Of a DNA stretch of 64,000 bases, positions 11,005 through 22,455 are shown one piece after another (the stretch's first letter is position 1; each line of letters starts with the position of its first letter). The stretch lies in NCBI RefSeq assembly GCF_041734735.1, contig NC_134907.1, positions 1,776,010-1,840,009 on the forward strand, given 5' to 3'. The notes beneath the pieces are model-generated. The model worked only from the letters and a program-made list of their open reading frames with translations. It made no database searches and was not told where the DNA came from. The position numbers and the translations under genes are program-made. The stretch is from Babylonia areolata (taxonomy: Eukaryota > Mollusca > Gastropoda > Neogastropoda > Buccinidae).

Positions 11005-11746
11005 TTTTCTTTTTGTGATGGAGTCTCCCGTTGGACCGACGGATGAGTAGGCAGGCAAATCTGTTGGTGTGTGTCCTCACATGGGAGAAGAGGCCGATTC
11101 TGGATGCGCAGCACTTCCCACAGGTGTTGCAAGGGAAAACGTCTCCAGAAGTTGAGCCCTGCTTCCTTCGCTCACGGTTCTCCTTTATGGCCAGCGTTCT
11201 CTTGTTTTCAAACGTCTTTATGCCACTAAAGCACATCATCCTCCAGCGAGAGTGGTCAAGGACATCAGTTTCCCAGGAAGCGATGTCTGTGTCACAGGCT
11301 TTTTTTATGTTTGTCTTCAAGGTGTCCTTGAAGCGCTTGCACGGTCTTCCAAGTTTGCGGTGGCCTTCCTTCAGCTGGCCATACAAGAGCATCTTTGGGA
11401 TCCTGCTGTCTGTCATGCGGACAACGTGCCCTGTCCAGCGTAGCTGGCACTGGATCAGCAGACTTTCGATGCTGGGCAGGCTGCTCCTCTCTAGGACCTT
11501 GAGGTTGGAGACCCTGTCTTGCCACTTTATGCCGATGATCTTTCGTAGGCATCTCTGGTGAAACTTCTCACGTTGTTGAATGTGACCGGGATACGTCGTC
11601 CATGTTTCACAGCAGTACAACAAGGTGGTCAGCACAACAGCTCTGTAGGTTTTCATCTTGGTGCTGAGCCTGATGCCTTTGTTGTTCCACAGCCTGTTGT
11701 TGAGTCTGCCAAAGGCGGAGCTGGCCTTGGCGATCCGCAGCGTCAC
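10994..11746 (-). pseudogene. LINE copy 2, C-terminal region with C2H2 finger
   Basis: A clean 250-codon frame: AKASSAFGRLNNRLWNNKG, VLTTLLYCCETWTTY, FHQRCLRKIIGIKWQDR, LRWTGHVVRMTDSRIPK, RPCKRFKDTLKTNIKKACD, then FPCNTCGKCC and SRIGLFSHVRTH. The finger fits C-x2-C-x12-H-x3-H and may bind nucleic acid in the intact element. This is the best-kept piece of the family here. Confidence 0.88.
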
Positions 11747-11961
11747 TTCTGGATCACGGGCTCCGTTGCTGCACAGGGTGCTGCCCAGGTAGCAAAACTT
11801 GTCGACTGACTTGATCTCTGTGTCATCGACCTGGATTGCAGGTGGGGGAGGGCACTGGCGTTCTGTGAGCTAGCTGGTTGGTACATGGACTCGGTCTTGC
11901 TGAGGGTGATAGTGAGTCCAAAGCGCCTGCAGGAGGTTGAGAACCTGTCCATAACAGTGCC

Positions 11962-12600
11962 TCAAGCACCCTGGACCTGGCGTGGAGTCGCTGCAAGTTG
12001 AAAAGTTTTGCCATCTGTGCGAAACTGAATGTAGATGCCCCGGTCACAGTCATGGAAGGCGTCAGTCAGCATGGCAGAGAAGGGAATGGAGAACAGTGTG
12101 GGTGCCAGGACGCAGCCCTGCTTCACTCCATTTACCACAGGGAACAGGTCCGATATGTCAGTATTTTCCTGTACTTTCGCCTGCATGCCATCGTGGAATG
12201 ACGCAATCAGCTGGATTAGGCTGTCTGGGTAGCCGAACTTTACGAGGATCTTCCACAGACCACGGCGGTTCACCGTGTCTAAGACCTTAGTCAGGTCTGC
12301 AAAGACCATGTGGAGCTCCTTGTTGTGCTCACCGCACTTCTCTTGCATCTGGCGTTCGGCAAACACCATGTCACATGTTCCCCTGCCTGAGCGGAAGCCG
12401 CACTGTGCTTCAGGGATGACTGTTTTGGAGACATGGTCAACTAGTCTGTACAGTATGATGTGGGCGAAGATCTTGCCAGCGATGCAGAGGAGATTCCACG
12501 GTGGTTATTGCAGGATGTTTTGTCTCCCTTCAGTTTGTAAATTTAATGTGGACAATTGAAGCATCCTTGAAATCCTGGGGGACCTCCCCTCTCTCCCAGA
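11962..12600 (-). pseudogene. LINE copy 2, reverse transcriptase core fragment
   Basis: The frame 12369-11962 has MVFADLTKVLDTVNRRGLW (motif A, with the catalytic Asp) and NGVKQGCVLAPTLFSIPFSA (motif B). Upstream, to about 12600, other frames give the FRSGRGTCDMVFA region. The motif C Asp pair is lost at the 11955 junction. The region carries at least two frame breaks. Confidence 0.85.
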
Positions 12601-12904
12601 TAGACTGGAACAGGGTGGTCAGCTTGTCTGTCAGCACCTCGCCTCCATACTTGTAGCCTGGATTCCATCCACTCCTGGTGCTTTTCCTGACATTGTCAGC
12701 TTCAGGGCCTTCCGGGTCTCGGCCTTGGTGGGAGAGGCAGCTAGCGAGTCATTGACTGGTTGAGGAGGGTGTTGAAGTGCTCTGCCCAGTGGGCAAGGAT
12801 GTCTTTCTTGTCTGTCAGGAGGGTGGTCTGGTCAAAGGCTCGGACAGGGGTTGATCCTGTGACTCTCGGCCCATACACAGCTCAGAGACCATCGTGGAAG
12901 GTCT

Positions 12905-14018
12905 TCATGTCGTGAACATTAGGAGCGGACTGAAGCTCTTCGGACTTTCCCACCAGCCTCTCTCACGTAGCCTCTTCTGTACGAGTTGCCTGGTTTGCAA
13001 GAACTGGTCCTTCTTCCTCTGGCAGTCTTTATCAGAAATGTGATCCTGATGCCGTATATGCAGTGTGTCCAGGAGCTTGGAGATTCCAGAGTCGTTCTCG
13101 TCAAACCAGTGTTTGTGGCTCCTCTGTACAAAGCCGAGTGTGTCAGCTGCTGCTGTGTACGCAGCATCTCCAAAGGTGCTCCATACCTCTTCTACATCAG
13201 TCAATGCAGAAATTTCTTGGAAAGCTGCTTGGATTTGCTGCTGCAGCACGTCCTTGGTGATAGGGAGGCGGTGGATGTTCAGGTTCCTAGGGAGTTTCAT
13301 CCTGGCTGGTTGGAGCTTGCATGTAAGTCTGATGTTCATCTTTCTGCGTACCAGGCGATGGTCCGACCAACAGACTGCTCCTCTCATGCAGCGTGTAATG
13401 GAAACATCACCTCTGTCCCTCTGCTGGACAATCACATAGTCCAGCATGTGCCATTGATTGGAGCGGGGGTGCATCCATGTGTTCCTGTACTTGTACTTGT
13501 TGGAAGAGGGTGTTGGTGATGGTCAGTCCATGCTGCGCGCAGAGCGAGAGCAAAAGCAGTCCGTTGGAGTTGCACTTGCCAGTGCCGTGCTGTCCTAGGA
13601 CTTTTGGCCACGAGGAGAAGTCCACGCCGACGCAGGCATTGAAATCCCCAAGGATGATCAGCCTGTCCTTTCTGTCTACCGCTGCAATGGTGCGGCTGAG
13701 CTCCTCATAGAAAGCTTCTTTGATGTCATCAGGGTTGGTCATCGTCGGGGCATAGCAGCTGATGACTGTGGAGAAGTGATCCTCAGACTATTTCAAACGC
13801 AGGGTCATCAGCGCATCGTTTATCCTATGTTGAAGGCTGTCAAGCTGTCGTGCAAATTTGGTTCGTATGGCAAAGCCCACGCCTGAGGTTCTTGGGGTGC
13901 CATCTGGCTTCCCAATGCAGTAGAAGGTGTAGTCCCCTCCAACTTCCTCCAGCTGGGTTTCACCCGCAAACCTGGTTTCGCTCAAGGCTGCTATGTCCAC
14001 ATTGTAGTGATCAAGCAT
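12905..14018 (-). pseudogene. LINE copy 2, endonuclease and linker
   Basis: Pieces 14018-13788, 13742-13407 and 13474-12905 give DIAALSETRFAGETQLEEVG with the catalytic Glu, SGVGFAIRTK, LIILGDFNACVG with the GDFN motif, and the long linker RHQDHISDKDCQRKKDQFLQ. A stop after TLRLK near 13788 and frame changes break it. Confidence 0.87.
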
Positions 14019-14518
14019 TCTAGCAATGAGCGCCGTGCACCTTTCTGGTCTGTCGTCTCTGTCTAAAAGTGTGCTAACATTCCAGGCACCCAGAGGCAGG
14101 GTATGACTCCTGGTTTTTTTCTTTGTTGTTTTCGACCGCTAGTGTTGGATGTCCAAGTAGTTGTGGTTTCCTACTAGGCGAGACAAGCTTTGTTTAGGGA
14201 TCCTTTTATCTCCCCTTCCCATGTGGGAAGAGCAGTGCTGTCCCTAAAGAGGGCTGCTCTGACACTGTGGGAGGATACGGGCGCCGCATCTGCCCCAGTC
14301 TACAGCCGACGACCATCACCCCACAGCCGCCTGCGTGCAGAGTCGTGACTAGGATCTGCCAGCAGCATCCTCTGCCTGTCACCGTTACCACTTCTCCATC
14401 GCCGCAGGGCTTGGGAAAGCTGGGTGTTGAAGGGCCTGGTCCGTCGTTGGGAGACTTCACATGCGGCAGGTAGTACTGGGTTACATGGTACCAGTATCAA
14501 GGGCTGTGCCCCTGACCT

Positions 14519-14606
14519 GGCCTTTTCATATCTAATAATTGATGTGTGTATGGTGTCTGTTCTAATTGCTTGTATTTTGAATTGAATTAAATTGAATTTG
14601 AATCGA
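14519..14606. repeat. Tandem-unit repeat element, right part with GAATT tail
   Basis: Continues the unit broken by LINE copy 2 (TAATTGATGTGTGTATGG) and ends in GAATT-type repeats. Arm B has the same junction at about 58960-59123. Confidence 0.65.
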
Positions 14607-15991
14607 AAATGTTTTGATTGCAACTAAAGTTCGCAACGAAAGTAATTGATATAATTTACGGTTATTTCCCACTTTCTTGAAAAAGCAGCATATGTCAGAA
14701 AATTTCCGCCTTTATCTATGACAACTTCAACTAAAATGATATTTTTGCAGTCCATGAATGAAATCAGAAAAAGCTTTCGTTGACGTTGAAATAATCATCA
14801 TGAAAGACTGGTTCAGCTGCAGGTTCTTTCCCTCTCCAAATTTACATGCTTATCAAAACTGTCAAATGCCACGAATTTATCTTTCCAAAATTTACTCTGA
14901 AATGACAGCAAACATTGTTACAGAACTTTTACTCATGTGACCAGTAATAAACACAAAACAAGCTATTTGGATCGTTAGAGCTATGAGTGGGTTTAGTCGC
15001 ACAAACGCATGCATGTGCTCAATTTTTGTTTTTGTGGAATCTACGTTCTGCCTCTCGTACTTTTTTTAGCGGTAACTATGTAGCAATTTCAAAATGCTTC
15101 TAAAGTGTGCATTTATGGACCAAACTTGATGTATTATACATCATTGTCATCAGAATAAAACTAACTTTCAAACTATGAGTTTTTAAAAAAATCTTGTGGA
15201 ACATGGTCATTCTGATGAACTTTGACCGCTGTTGCTAAAAATAGAAAATTTGAGCATTTTTAGTACTTTTCACATTCTCACTGAACATAAAATCCAAGAT
15301 ATTTGGTTCAAGTTCACATTTTAAATTCTATTGAGAAAACAACCATTTTTCTTTCATCATTCTTCTTTCATTTCAAACAGATTTCACAGTACTGTGTCAA
15401 AAAGTACATGTTCAGTGCTATGAATAAAAACATAACTATATTTCCTGATTGATTACTACAAATCATATAAGTCATGTACAACAGACAACAGACTTCTTGT
15501 TTTGCAGAAAAAAGCACAACAGTTTACACAGTAAACACTAATGTAGCATCCCAAGGATACAAAAATATAAATTATTCACAAACTAGTCAGTTTCTTAAAC
15601 AATATATTTGTTGATATTGTTGCTAAAAATTGAACACTGAACATTGACCTGTTTTAACAGTGGAAACAGTTGCTTTGGTTCTTTGGATACACATGGGTTA
15701 TGAAGAAAATGCCAAAAAGGAAACCAATTTGCTTTTATTTTTTTTATTTTTTTTTTTTTATGTATAGGTATATAAAGAATGTACAGAAAACATCCTGAGG
15801 AAGAAACTATGAAAGAAATGTATGGGACAACAAACCCATACATAAAAGTCATCACCCTTCCATTCTGGCTTTTCCCTGTCATTGGTAATAACAAATTGAG
15901 AATACGTGTTTCAGATGTCATCACTTACTGGTACAAGAAAAACAAACAAACAAAAAAGTAAAAAAACAGACCCTTCCCCTACGCTATCATC
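14607..15991. other. Non-repetitive part of the duplication
   Basis: No known repeat and no gene. Short frames match between arms only as DNA. It probably lies downstream of the host gene on the minus strand. Confidence 0.5.
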
Positions 15992-16146
15992 CTTGCATTT
16001 GAGTCCCACACATATGCATGCATGACATTACTTTCATGAAAACTTGCATTTGAGTCCCACACATATGCATGCATGACATTACTTTCATGAAAACTTGCAT
16101 TTGAGTCCCACACACATGCATGCATGACATTACTTTCATGAAAACT
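15992..16146. repeat. 51-bp tandem repeat, 3 units
   Basis: Units start at 15992, 16043 and 16094, each containing GAGTCCCACACATATGCATG. Arm B has two units at about 57459-57561. The unit is 17 codons long and open on the minus strand, but I see no gene using it. Confidence 0.9.
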
Positions 16147-16384
16147 TAGAAGGCAGCTCCTGCTATCCACAAAGCACATGTGGTTTCCACAGGTAACACA
16201 CATTACATTGTTTTTTGTTTGTTTGTTTCTTTGTTGTTTTTTTCTGCAACTCTGCATAACATTTTTTTTTTTTTTTTTTTTTTTTACAATTCTTTCTCTC
16301 GCTCTCTAATTTTTTTTTTTTTTTTTTCAGGAGAATGGAATGTTTAGTAAACAGAGTTTGATTGGATGCTTCTGGAACTTCTTC

Positions 16385-16495
16385 CTATTCACCCAGACGT
16401 GCAAGCTGCCTAATCACTTCTTCAGTAAAGTCTAATTGACCAAATATAGCATGCCTCTGTAATTCTGGAATGCCTGGGTGAATTGTTTCTAAAAT
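16385..16495 (-). CDS. Last coding exon of an unrecognised host gene
   Basis: On the minus strand a TTTATTTCATTTCAAG acceptor is followed at 16495 by a 36-codon frame ending in TAG at 16387-16385: it starts ILETIHPGIPELQRHAIF and ends EEVIRQLARLGE. The amphipathic, clean wording, the good acceptor and the poly(A)-like stretches just downstream (about 16328-16311 and 16286-16262) support a real terminal exon. Its decayed duplicate at 57095-57202 on the plus strand has a 4-base loss and no in-frame end at the same place. I do not recognise the protein. Confidence 0.6.
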   Translation of the reverse strand: MLETIHPGIPELQRHAIFGQLDFTEEVIRQLARLGE

Positions 16496-16770
16496 CTTGA
16501 AATAAAATAAAAAGTTACTCGTGCAATGTCAATGAAATGGAAAAAAAGAAGAGTTTTCCATTATTTGTTTGTTTTGTGTAATGCACTGTATTTGTTGATT
16601 AACATAACTTTTGTCCACCCTACCCATATTTTCATTGTCTTTGACTAGTTGTGGCTGTCTGACACTGACTTTTCTAAACTTCCTCTCAGAACTTTTGATC
16701 AATGATGAACAAAGCCGGATCTATTCGCTTTATGAGTTGCTGACAGAAATTAAACAGTTTTGTTGTCTCC

Positions 16771-16912
16771 CTATTGCATAGAAAGTATGTCCATTGGCTG
16801 CAAAAATCGGTTGATGTCAGCCCTTGTTTTGACATCCTCCAGGTAGACTCCAGGTTCAAATGGGGGAAGAGGGTTCTGTGATCCTGAATCTTCCGTGTTG
16901 TAACCTGCATTC
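16771..16912 (-). CDS. Candidate internal exon of the same host gene
   Basis: A TTTTTGTTACAG acceptor (AG at 16914-16913) opens a stretch whose most protein-like frame reads GYNTEDSGSQNPLPPFEPGV then YLEDVKTRADINRFLQPMDI. That frame does not join exon 1 in phase: exon 1 ends in phase 1, which would select the frame starting MQVTTRKIQD. I also see no strong donor at the 3' side, so the boundaries and phase are unsure. A small exon in between, or another splice form, would explain it. Confidence 0.45.
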
Positions 16913-16969
16913 CTGTAACAAAAAGCGAAAATCCTTTTTTTCAGCTGATAGAAACGTGCACCAAAAATA

Positions 16970-17113
16970 ATGCACACACTCACAAACGCACGCACACACA
17001 CACAAACACACACACAATCACCATTGGCAATACCATGTCGCACGCACACACTCACAAACACACACACAAATACACACACACACACATACATTCACCATTG
17101 GCATTACCATGTT

Positions 17114-17153
<40 letters not shown>

Positions 17154-17155
17154 TG
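16970..17155. repeat. (CA)n microsatellites
   Basis: Two or three CA-rich blocks in the intron between the candidate host exons. Confidence 0.9.
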
Positions 17156-17439
17156 ACATGTGGAAAATGCATAAATCGTGGACACGCACGATTTTAACCA
17201 GCGCAGTACAAATACAGTTCATACAATTGCTTAGTTTGTTTTGAATTCTCATAGCGAAGCACTTGCTCGTCTGCAAGCAGAAACTGGGTCAGTCTGCTAG
17301 ATCCAGCATGCTATATGTACAATTACATGTTTATACGTTATTGACTGTGAAATGATCAATAAGACATAAAAAATAAACCGACAAAGATTTCCAGTGATTT
17401 TAGTTAACTGAGATCGAATGATGAAAACGAAACACTTAC

Positions 17440-17590
17440 GCATGGCGTCGTCTGCTATTGTCTGGAATCGACGGAGGGAGATAGGGTCTTCGTCTGTATC
17501 ACTGTCAGACATGGCATCCTGTAGCTCCCAGCTCTTTTCATCGGAGCTGTCGATGGCAAGGTTTTCCGAGAAAGAGTCGTTTGAATTCAT
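17440..17590 (-). CDS. First coding exon of the host gene
   Basis: ATG at 17590 starts MNSNDSFSENLAIDSSDEKS, then ELQDAMSDSDTDEDPISLRR and FQTIADDAM, ending at a consensus GTAAGT donor (17439-17434) in phase 1. It is acidic and serine-rich, as an unstructured N-terminus would be. The upstream open sequence to 17626 has no ATG, so I start at 17590. A CGCCATCTTG promoter element lies about 50 bases upstream. The gene therefore runs minus-strand from about 17.65 kb to 16.3 kb. Function unknown. Confidence 0.6.
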
Positions 17591-17637
17591 ATTGCAAGAA
17601 AAATTGGTTAGCACTTGCTGGGTCAAACGTCAAAATC

Positions 17638-17647
17638 CAAGATGGCG
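17638..17647 (-). promoter_or_regulatory. YY1-type core promoter motif
   Basis: CGCCATCTTG on the minus strand, the classic YY1 recognition form often found just downstream of the start site in TATA-less promoters, 48 bases before the exon-1 ATG. Confidence 0.5.
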
Positions 17648-18344
17648 TTGGAAGCGAAAACATGTGGCGAACTTCTCCTTTCACGTAGATTCAGGACAAT
17701 ATATATATATATATATATAATGAACAGAATACATGAACACAATAAGGGCATTATACATTAAATTACACATATGTTGTGAAACGTAAAGTGGTAATAACAT
17801 CAAAATAAAGAGGCTGGTCTTTTACAGTTCGCCTTCCAAAACAATGCACCAAATACAAAATCAGCAAAGTGTATTCGGTAAGAGCACACATTTTGTCGGT
17901 GAAAAAAAAAAGAAAGAAAAAAATCAACTCTTTACTTGCACACTTTACATGTCAGTCGCTTTTATTTGTCAGAGCAGAGGTGGTGCATGGGGAGAGAATC
18001 AGTTCTTCTGTATTATTCAGAGCATAAAAAACCCAACTTATACATATAATATTCCACATATTTGATGCAAGAGAGAAAAGTTTGGATACAGAACTGTGTA
18101 ACAATGTGAATAAACCAGCTGGAGAGGAAAAGAGAGATGGAAAGTTGAGAGAAAGTGAGAGAGAGAGGGAGAGAAAGAGAGAGAATGGGCGGGGTGTGGT
18201 GTTAACTGCCAAATCAACTGTCGCTTTAATATGTCTTGCAATCTCTGAAGAGATAACTATCCCTCCAAAAAACATATTACAGTCATATAAATGAGAGCAT
18301 TATGAATTAAAAAAAAAAGAAAGATGCTTGTTAGGTTCACTACT
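17648..18344. other. Upstream region; simple repeats
   Basis: An (AT)n run at about 17700-17720 and a GA-rich stretch at about 18130-18185. No gene seen. Confidence 0.5.
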
Positions 18345-18367
18345 TTCCACTTCTGTATTTAAGAAAA

Positions 18368-19319
18368 TTATTCAAATAGTGGTTTGTAAGGAAGCCATTC
18401 TTGGTCAAAAAACATTTTTCTGCTTTTCATCACATTAGAATAGCATTCCACATAATGTCTGTTTTTCAGCAGTCTAATGAAGGCAGTTATGTGAGGTTTA
18501 TTGTTGTTCCATTTGCACTTATAAACATGAAATTTAGCGAGTGATAGTATCAAATCAAGAATTTTATCCGTAACAACTCCATCTTTCACCCCGAACAAGA
18601 TGAAATCTTCTGAAAATGTTATATATGCACAAGTTTCTCAAGTACTCTTCATTAATCTTTCGAGAGAGCTCCAGAAAACACCAGTAATATGACAGTTCCA
18701 AAAAAGGTGTGCAATTGTTTCCTCTTCTTCGCCACAAAAAGAACATAGGGGCGAGTCAATCACTTTACGCAGAAAAAATATCTACCTGTTGGTAGGATAC
18801 GTAGCAAAAGTCTGTACTGGAACCATCTCAACTGTGTGTCAGATGGTGACTGATGGCATTTTTAAATACGTTTTCCCAAGTTAGATTTTCATGATTTATG
18901 TTCCATTTGATAATTCCTGCAGGTTGAACGTCTGAGTAAATAAGAACTGAATATATAGCTTTGTTGCCTGTAGCGATTACTGTCCAAATTTTCGGTTCTA
19001 GTAGCTTATACCTAGCAGCCAGTGCAACAAGTAGTTTATTTTGATATTTCTTTATAGCATTGATGACACCAACATATAATAGGTGACTTGTTCTAACATT
19101 TGGATATTTTCTGGAGAACTCTCTATAGTCAAGAAAACCACCTTCATCATTCAACAAATCTTTCACGTGATTAATACAGTGTTCAACCCACTGCTTGATA
19201 TAAACCACTCTCCTATCTCTTAGTACGTTTATGTTATAGTGTATACATTCTGAAACAAAATCATGAACATCATTAGAATGACATTTAAGATACATCTTTT
19301 TTATAAGGTTTAAGGACAT
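18368..19319 (-). pseudogene. Tx1-type LINE C-terminal region
   Basis: Frames 19319-18828, 18746-18564 and 18598-18368 follow the reverse transcriptase. Visible pieces include WVEHCINHVKDLLNDEGGFL, FSRKYPN and, near the end, ITAFIRLLKNRHYVECY. The LCSFCGEEEETIAHLFWNC-like text around 18690-18740 resembles the Cys/His C-terminal motif. The joins between frames show at least two indels. Confidence 0.75.
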
Positions 19320-20395
19320 CTTGCCAAAATTTGATACCTGTTTTTATGAGTAATGTGTCCACATATTCACCACCCATTAATTTAAGTTTATCGAGTCCTG
19401 GGACAGCAGAAAACGACAACTCCCGAAGGTTGTCACAGCTAGAAAAGAATATTCCTTTCAACCAGCAAACTTTAACAGCAGACAAAAAGGCATGAACATT
19501 TAAAATTTTCAGTCCACCATTTTCATATTCATAACACACACATTTTTTTGCAATTTTACTTTGTTGCCCATTCCATAAAAACCCGAAAAACAATACATCT
19601 ACTTCTTGCAATAACGTCACTGGGGGTGTCCGGAAGATTAGTGAGCAAAAAAGTAAGTTGTGACATTGCCAAAGTTTTTATGGCAGTTATTTTCCCAAAG
19701 GGTGTTAACTGTCGGGGTTTTTTTTGGTTTTTTTTTGTTTGTTTTGTTTTGTTTTTCCATTTTGCTAAAAGATTCTTATTTTGCTCTATTTTCCCTCGGT
19801 AATTCAGGTCAATCATATCATCAATTTTTGTAGTAAATTTAACTCCAAGTACAGTAAAACTCCCCGGGTCCCAGCGAAAATTCTTATCTCTCATGTACCT
19901 TATTGGAGTATTCTTCATCTTGCTGATCCAGATAAGATTAGTGTTTTCATTGTTTATCTTTAGTCCTGACATCAGTGCAAACTGTTCCAGCAATTCAACA
20001 GCTTCTCGAAAAGACACTTCACTTCCATCTAAATAAACAGTAGTATCGTCTGCAAACTGAGACAACAAATGTTCTTTGCCATACATATTAAGTACATGGA
20101 TTCTGTCATTCTTGTGCATAAGTAAAGACAGAATTTCTGCACATAAAAGATACAGATAAGGTGAAAGAGGGTCCCCTTGGCGGACTCCTCTGTCAATATC
20201 AAACTGGGAAGCGTACTTTCCATTCACACAAACACAAGCTGTAATATTGCAATAAAACGCCTTAATCCATTGTTTAATACCTGGTCCAAATTTGAAGAAA
20301 TCTAAAGTGCTATGTATAAATTTCCATGATATCAAATCAAAGGCTTTCCCAAAGTCTACCGTGAGAATATGGCCTGGAATATTTTCTCTCTCTCT
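19285..20395 (-). pseudogene. Tx1-type LINE reverse transcriptase, downstream part
   Basis: The frame 20335-19556 holds motif A just before its start (VDFGKAFDLI), then WIKAFYCNITACVCVNGKYA, RGVRQGDPLSPYLYLL and FADDTTVYL, plus the thumb-like region. It is interrupted by a T-rich simple repeat at about 19703-19760 that reads as a Lys/Asn stretch. Frame 19620-19285 continues (LFFGFLWNGQQSKIAKK). Confidence 0.85.
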
Positions 20396-21336
20396 TTTTT
20401 AAATTTTTTATTTCTTTTTTTTTTTTTTTTTTTTTTTTTTTTGCAAGAAACAATATATCAGTTGTAAAAAGGTGCTGTTGTTAGAGAGTGTTGTTCGATT
20501 CTAATAGAAGAGAGATGGGAGAGCAGACAGGGGGATATAGGATCAACTAATGATGCACTCACTCACTCTCTCCTCACATCAATAGCAGGGCCACATGGAG
20601 TGGTTTTTATAGAGTGTTTACTTTACAGTGTTTACTTTACAATACAACATACACTAAGCAGTTCACCCTATTTAGCAAAAGCAACACACACTAAGGCAGC
20701 ACACAGTAAAAAGTTCACCCTACACCTAAAGCAGCACCTATAAGCAGCACCTATAAGCAGCACACCTGGAACACAAACACACAACCAAAACCCAGGTCAG
20801 GTAAAATCTCAAAATATCCTGACATCACTGACATGAAAGGCCTATACCCTCTCAGCACCTTTCATCACATGTTCACCAGTATGCACTCCTCTCACACATA
20901 GATCTATGTGAGGTAATACAAGCTTCCCCAAGCTTACCTGCCACCAGCAGTGACATACCAATTACCATACTGTGTACAAAACATATCACTGACCAATACA
21001 ACCCTGTGTTCCAACTCATGTTACCCATCATTCAATTAAACTGTGTGTTACCATTATCAAACAAATCTCTTTGTCTTCACAAAGTGTCCCTCTGACACAA
21101 GTACATGAAAGGAAATCATTACTTCCAACATATCTCTGGTAAACAGCAATGTGCAACAACATAGCACTGACCCTCAATGCTCTCATAGTTTGCCAACTCA
21201 CTAATCACATTACAATGTTCCTTCCCACTTTGTCTGAACAAAGTAAACCACTGACACATAGCACAACTCCTACACATGTTATCACAACTACCAACAATCA
21301 AACATGTGTTCCATAACACTTGCTGTTACCCCATGT

Positions 21337-21383
<47 letters not shown>

Positions 21384-22455
21384 AAAAACCCTCAACACAC
21401 ACTGACATTGTGTTAGTCTATAGATCTGTTCAGTTCACACTGAACCAACACCACCTACTATACAAAACAAGTAAGTAATACATCAAAAATACAGAACAAG
21501 ATATCTGTAACCAAATAGAAGGGGGGGGGGGACTCAAAAGATTTAGGCCAGTACTTCTCTCAGTGGGTAGCTTTCACACATTAACCCCTTTTCTTTCCAC
21601 AAGCCACAAGATCAACTTAAACTGGCTGTCCACTGACAAAACAGTTTCCCAACACAACTAAGTTATCAACATAACATAAAACCATTACAAGTTGTGTACT
21701 CACAGCCCAACAGGGATTTCCTTGTTCCTCACATCACTGATCAGTCAGTCACCCTGTGTCAGTCAGTTCTTCTGGGAGACAGCTAAGAACTGGCTGTGCT
21801 GACTGGTTTTATCCCTTCCCACAACATATTGGGTATACTAATGCAAACTACAACACTCACTCCCCCAACTAGTTGAACTAAAATAACCAATCTTTGCTTA
21901 TCCTCATGACGCTAAGTGAATGACTGACAGATTCACTGTTTGATCCCAATTCGTCCAATTCAACAGATTGATCCCATTCGCTACAATTCAACCCACTTGT
22001 CTATACACATTCTATGATGACAAGTTCACCCATTTACGTCACAAAGAGATTGGGGAGACAGGACAATACAGCTCTCGGCCTGTTAGCCGGCTTGATCAAA
22101 GTTCGCATTAGCATAAATTCTCCCTAGCTTTCATTCTGAAGTCCCGCCATCTACGTCAGTTGCGTTCGTGGAGGGGAGATGGGGAATGACTTGAAAGACG
22201 GGCCGCCACACGGGATATTCTGCTCAGCACGGGGATCACGGCAGACATCACATAGCCGCACGTGTTTCAACAACTGAGGCGGGTGACGCGGACCAAAGGC
22301 ACCGACCATGGAGTGGGGTGAGGAGGTGGAGGGGTAGAAGGGGGGAGGATGGCGTGGTGTCGGCACAACCTCAAAGACTGGACTTGGGATGGAACGGGAA
22401 GGGAGATAAGAAGGAGGGGTGTGGGGGGGGGGGGGGGGGACACTGCTGGCACACT
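20396..22455 (-). mobile_element. Unidentified poly(A)-tailed insertion inside the LINE
   Basis: The left end is a long T run (about 20404-20441), so on the minus strand the insert ends in poly(A) and was probably made by LINE-mediated copying of an RNA. It holds no long frame. It contains AAGCAGCACCTAT repeats (about 20720-20765), a (CA)n run (21336-21380), G runs (21520, 22426) and a GC-richer block at 22130-22440. It interrupts the reverse transcriptase between GENIRLMY and ENIPGHI. I found no clear target duplication, and roughly ten codons of LINE sequence seem to be missing at the junction. The source transcript is unknown. Confidence 0.6.

Larger units (their letters stand above)
11005..14518 (-). 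mobile_element. AP-endonuclease LINE (RTE-like), copy 2, longest copy
   Basis: Runs from a leader at 14518 down to a zinc-finger C-terminus near 11005. It keeps the linker and the first reverse transcriptase motifs that copies 1 and 3 have lost. In order on the minus strand: endonuclease (about 14018-13407), linker (13474-12905), reverse transcriptase palm (12600-11960), C-terminal region with LRWTGHVVRMTDS (to about 11200) and a C-x2-C-x12-H-x3-H finger (CNTCGKCCASRIGLFSHVRTH split around 11070-11130). A short loss near 11955 removes the FADD catalytic motif, and there are several frame breaks, so it is dead. It sits inside the tandem-unit repeat. Confidence 0.9.
10115..16712. repeat. Inverted segmental duplication, arm A
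   Basis: Read on the minus strand, this segment matches 56891-63575 along its whole length: right end of the inverted-repeat element, LINE tail, tandem-unit repeat, LINE copy 2, a 1.4-kb non-repetitive stretch (about 14607-15990), a 51-bp tandem array and the last exon of a host gene. Matching flanks on both sides of the LINE show that the copies arose by duplication. By eye the unique part differs at only a small share of positions. Private changes in arm A are an extra copy of a unit near 10698-10882 and a loss inside the LINE that removes the FADD motif. Confidence 0.93.

Noticed and set aside
11031-11561. 176-codon plus-strand frame
   Set aside because: Antisense shadow of LINE copy 2 C-terminal region.
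15992-16146. CRISPR-like direct repeats
   Set aside because: Three near-identical 51-bp units with no variable spacers; a tandem repeat in a eukaryotic genome.
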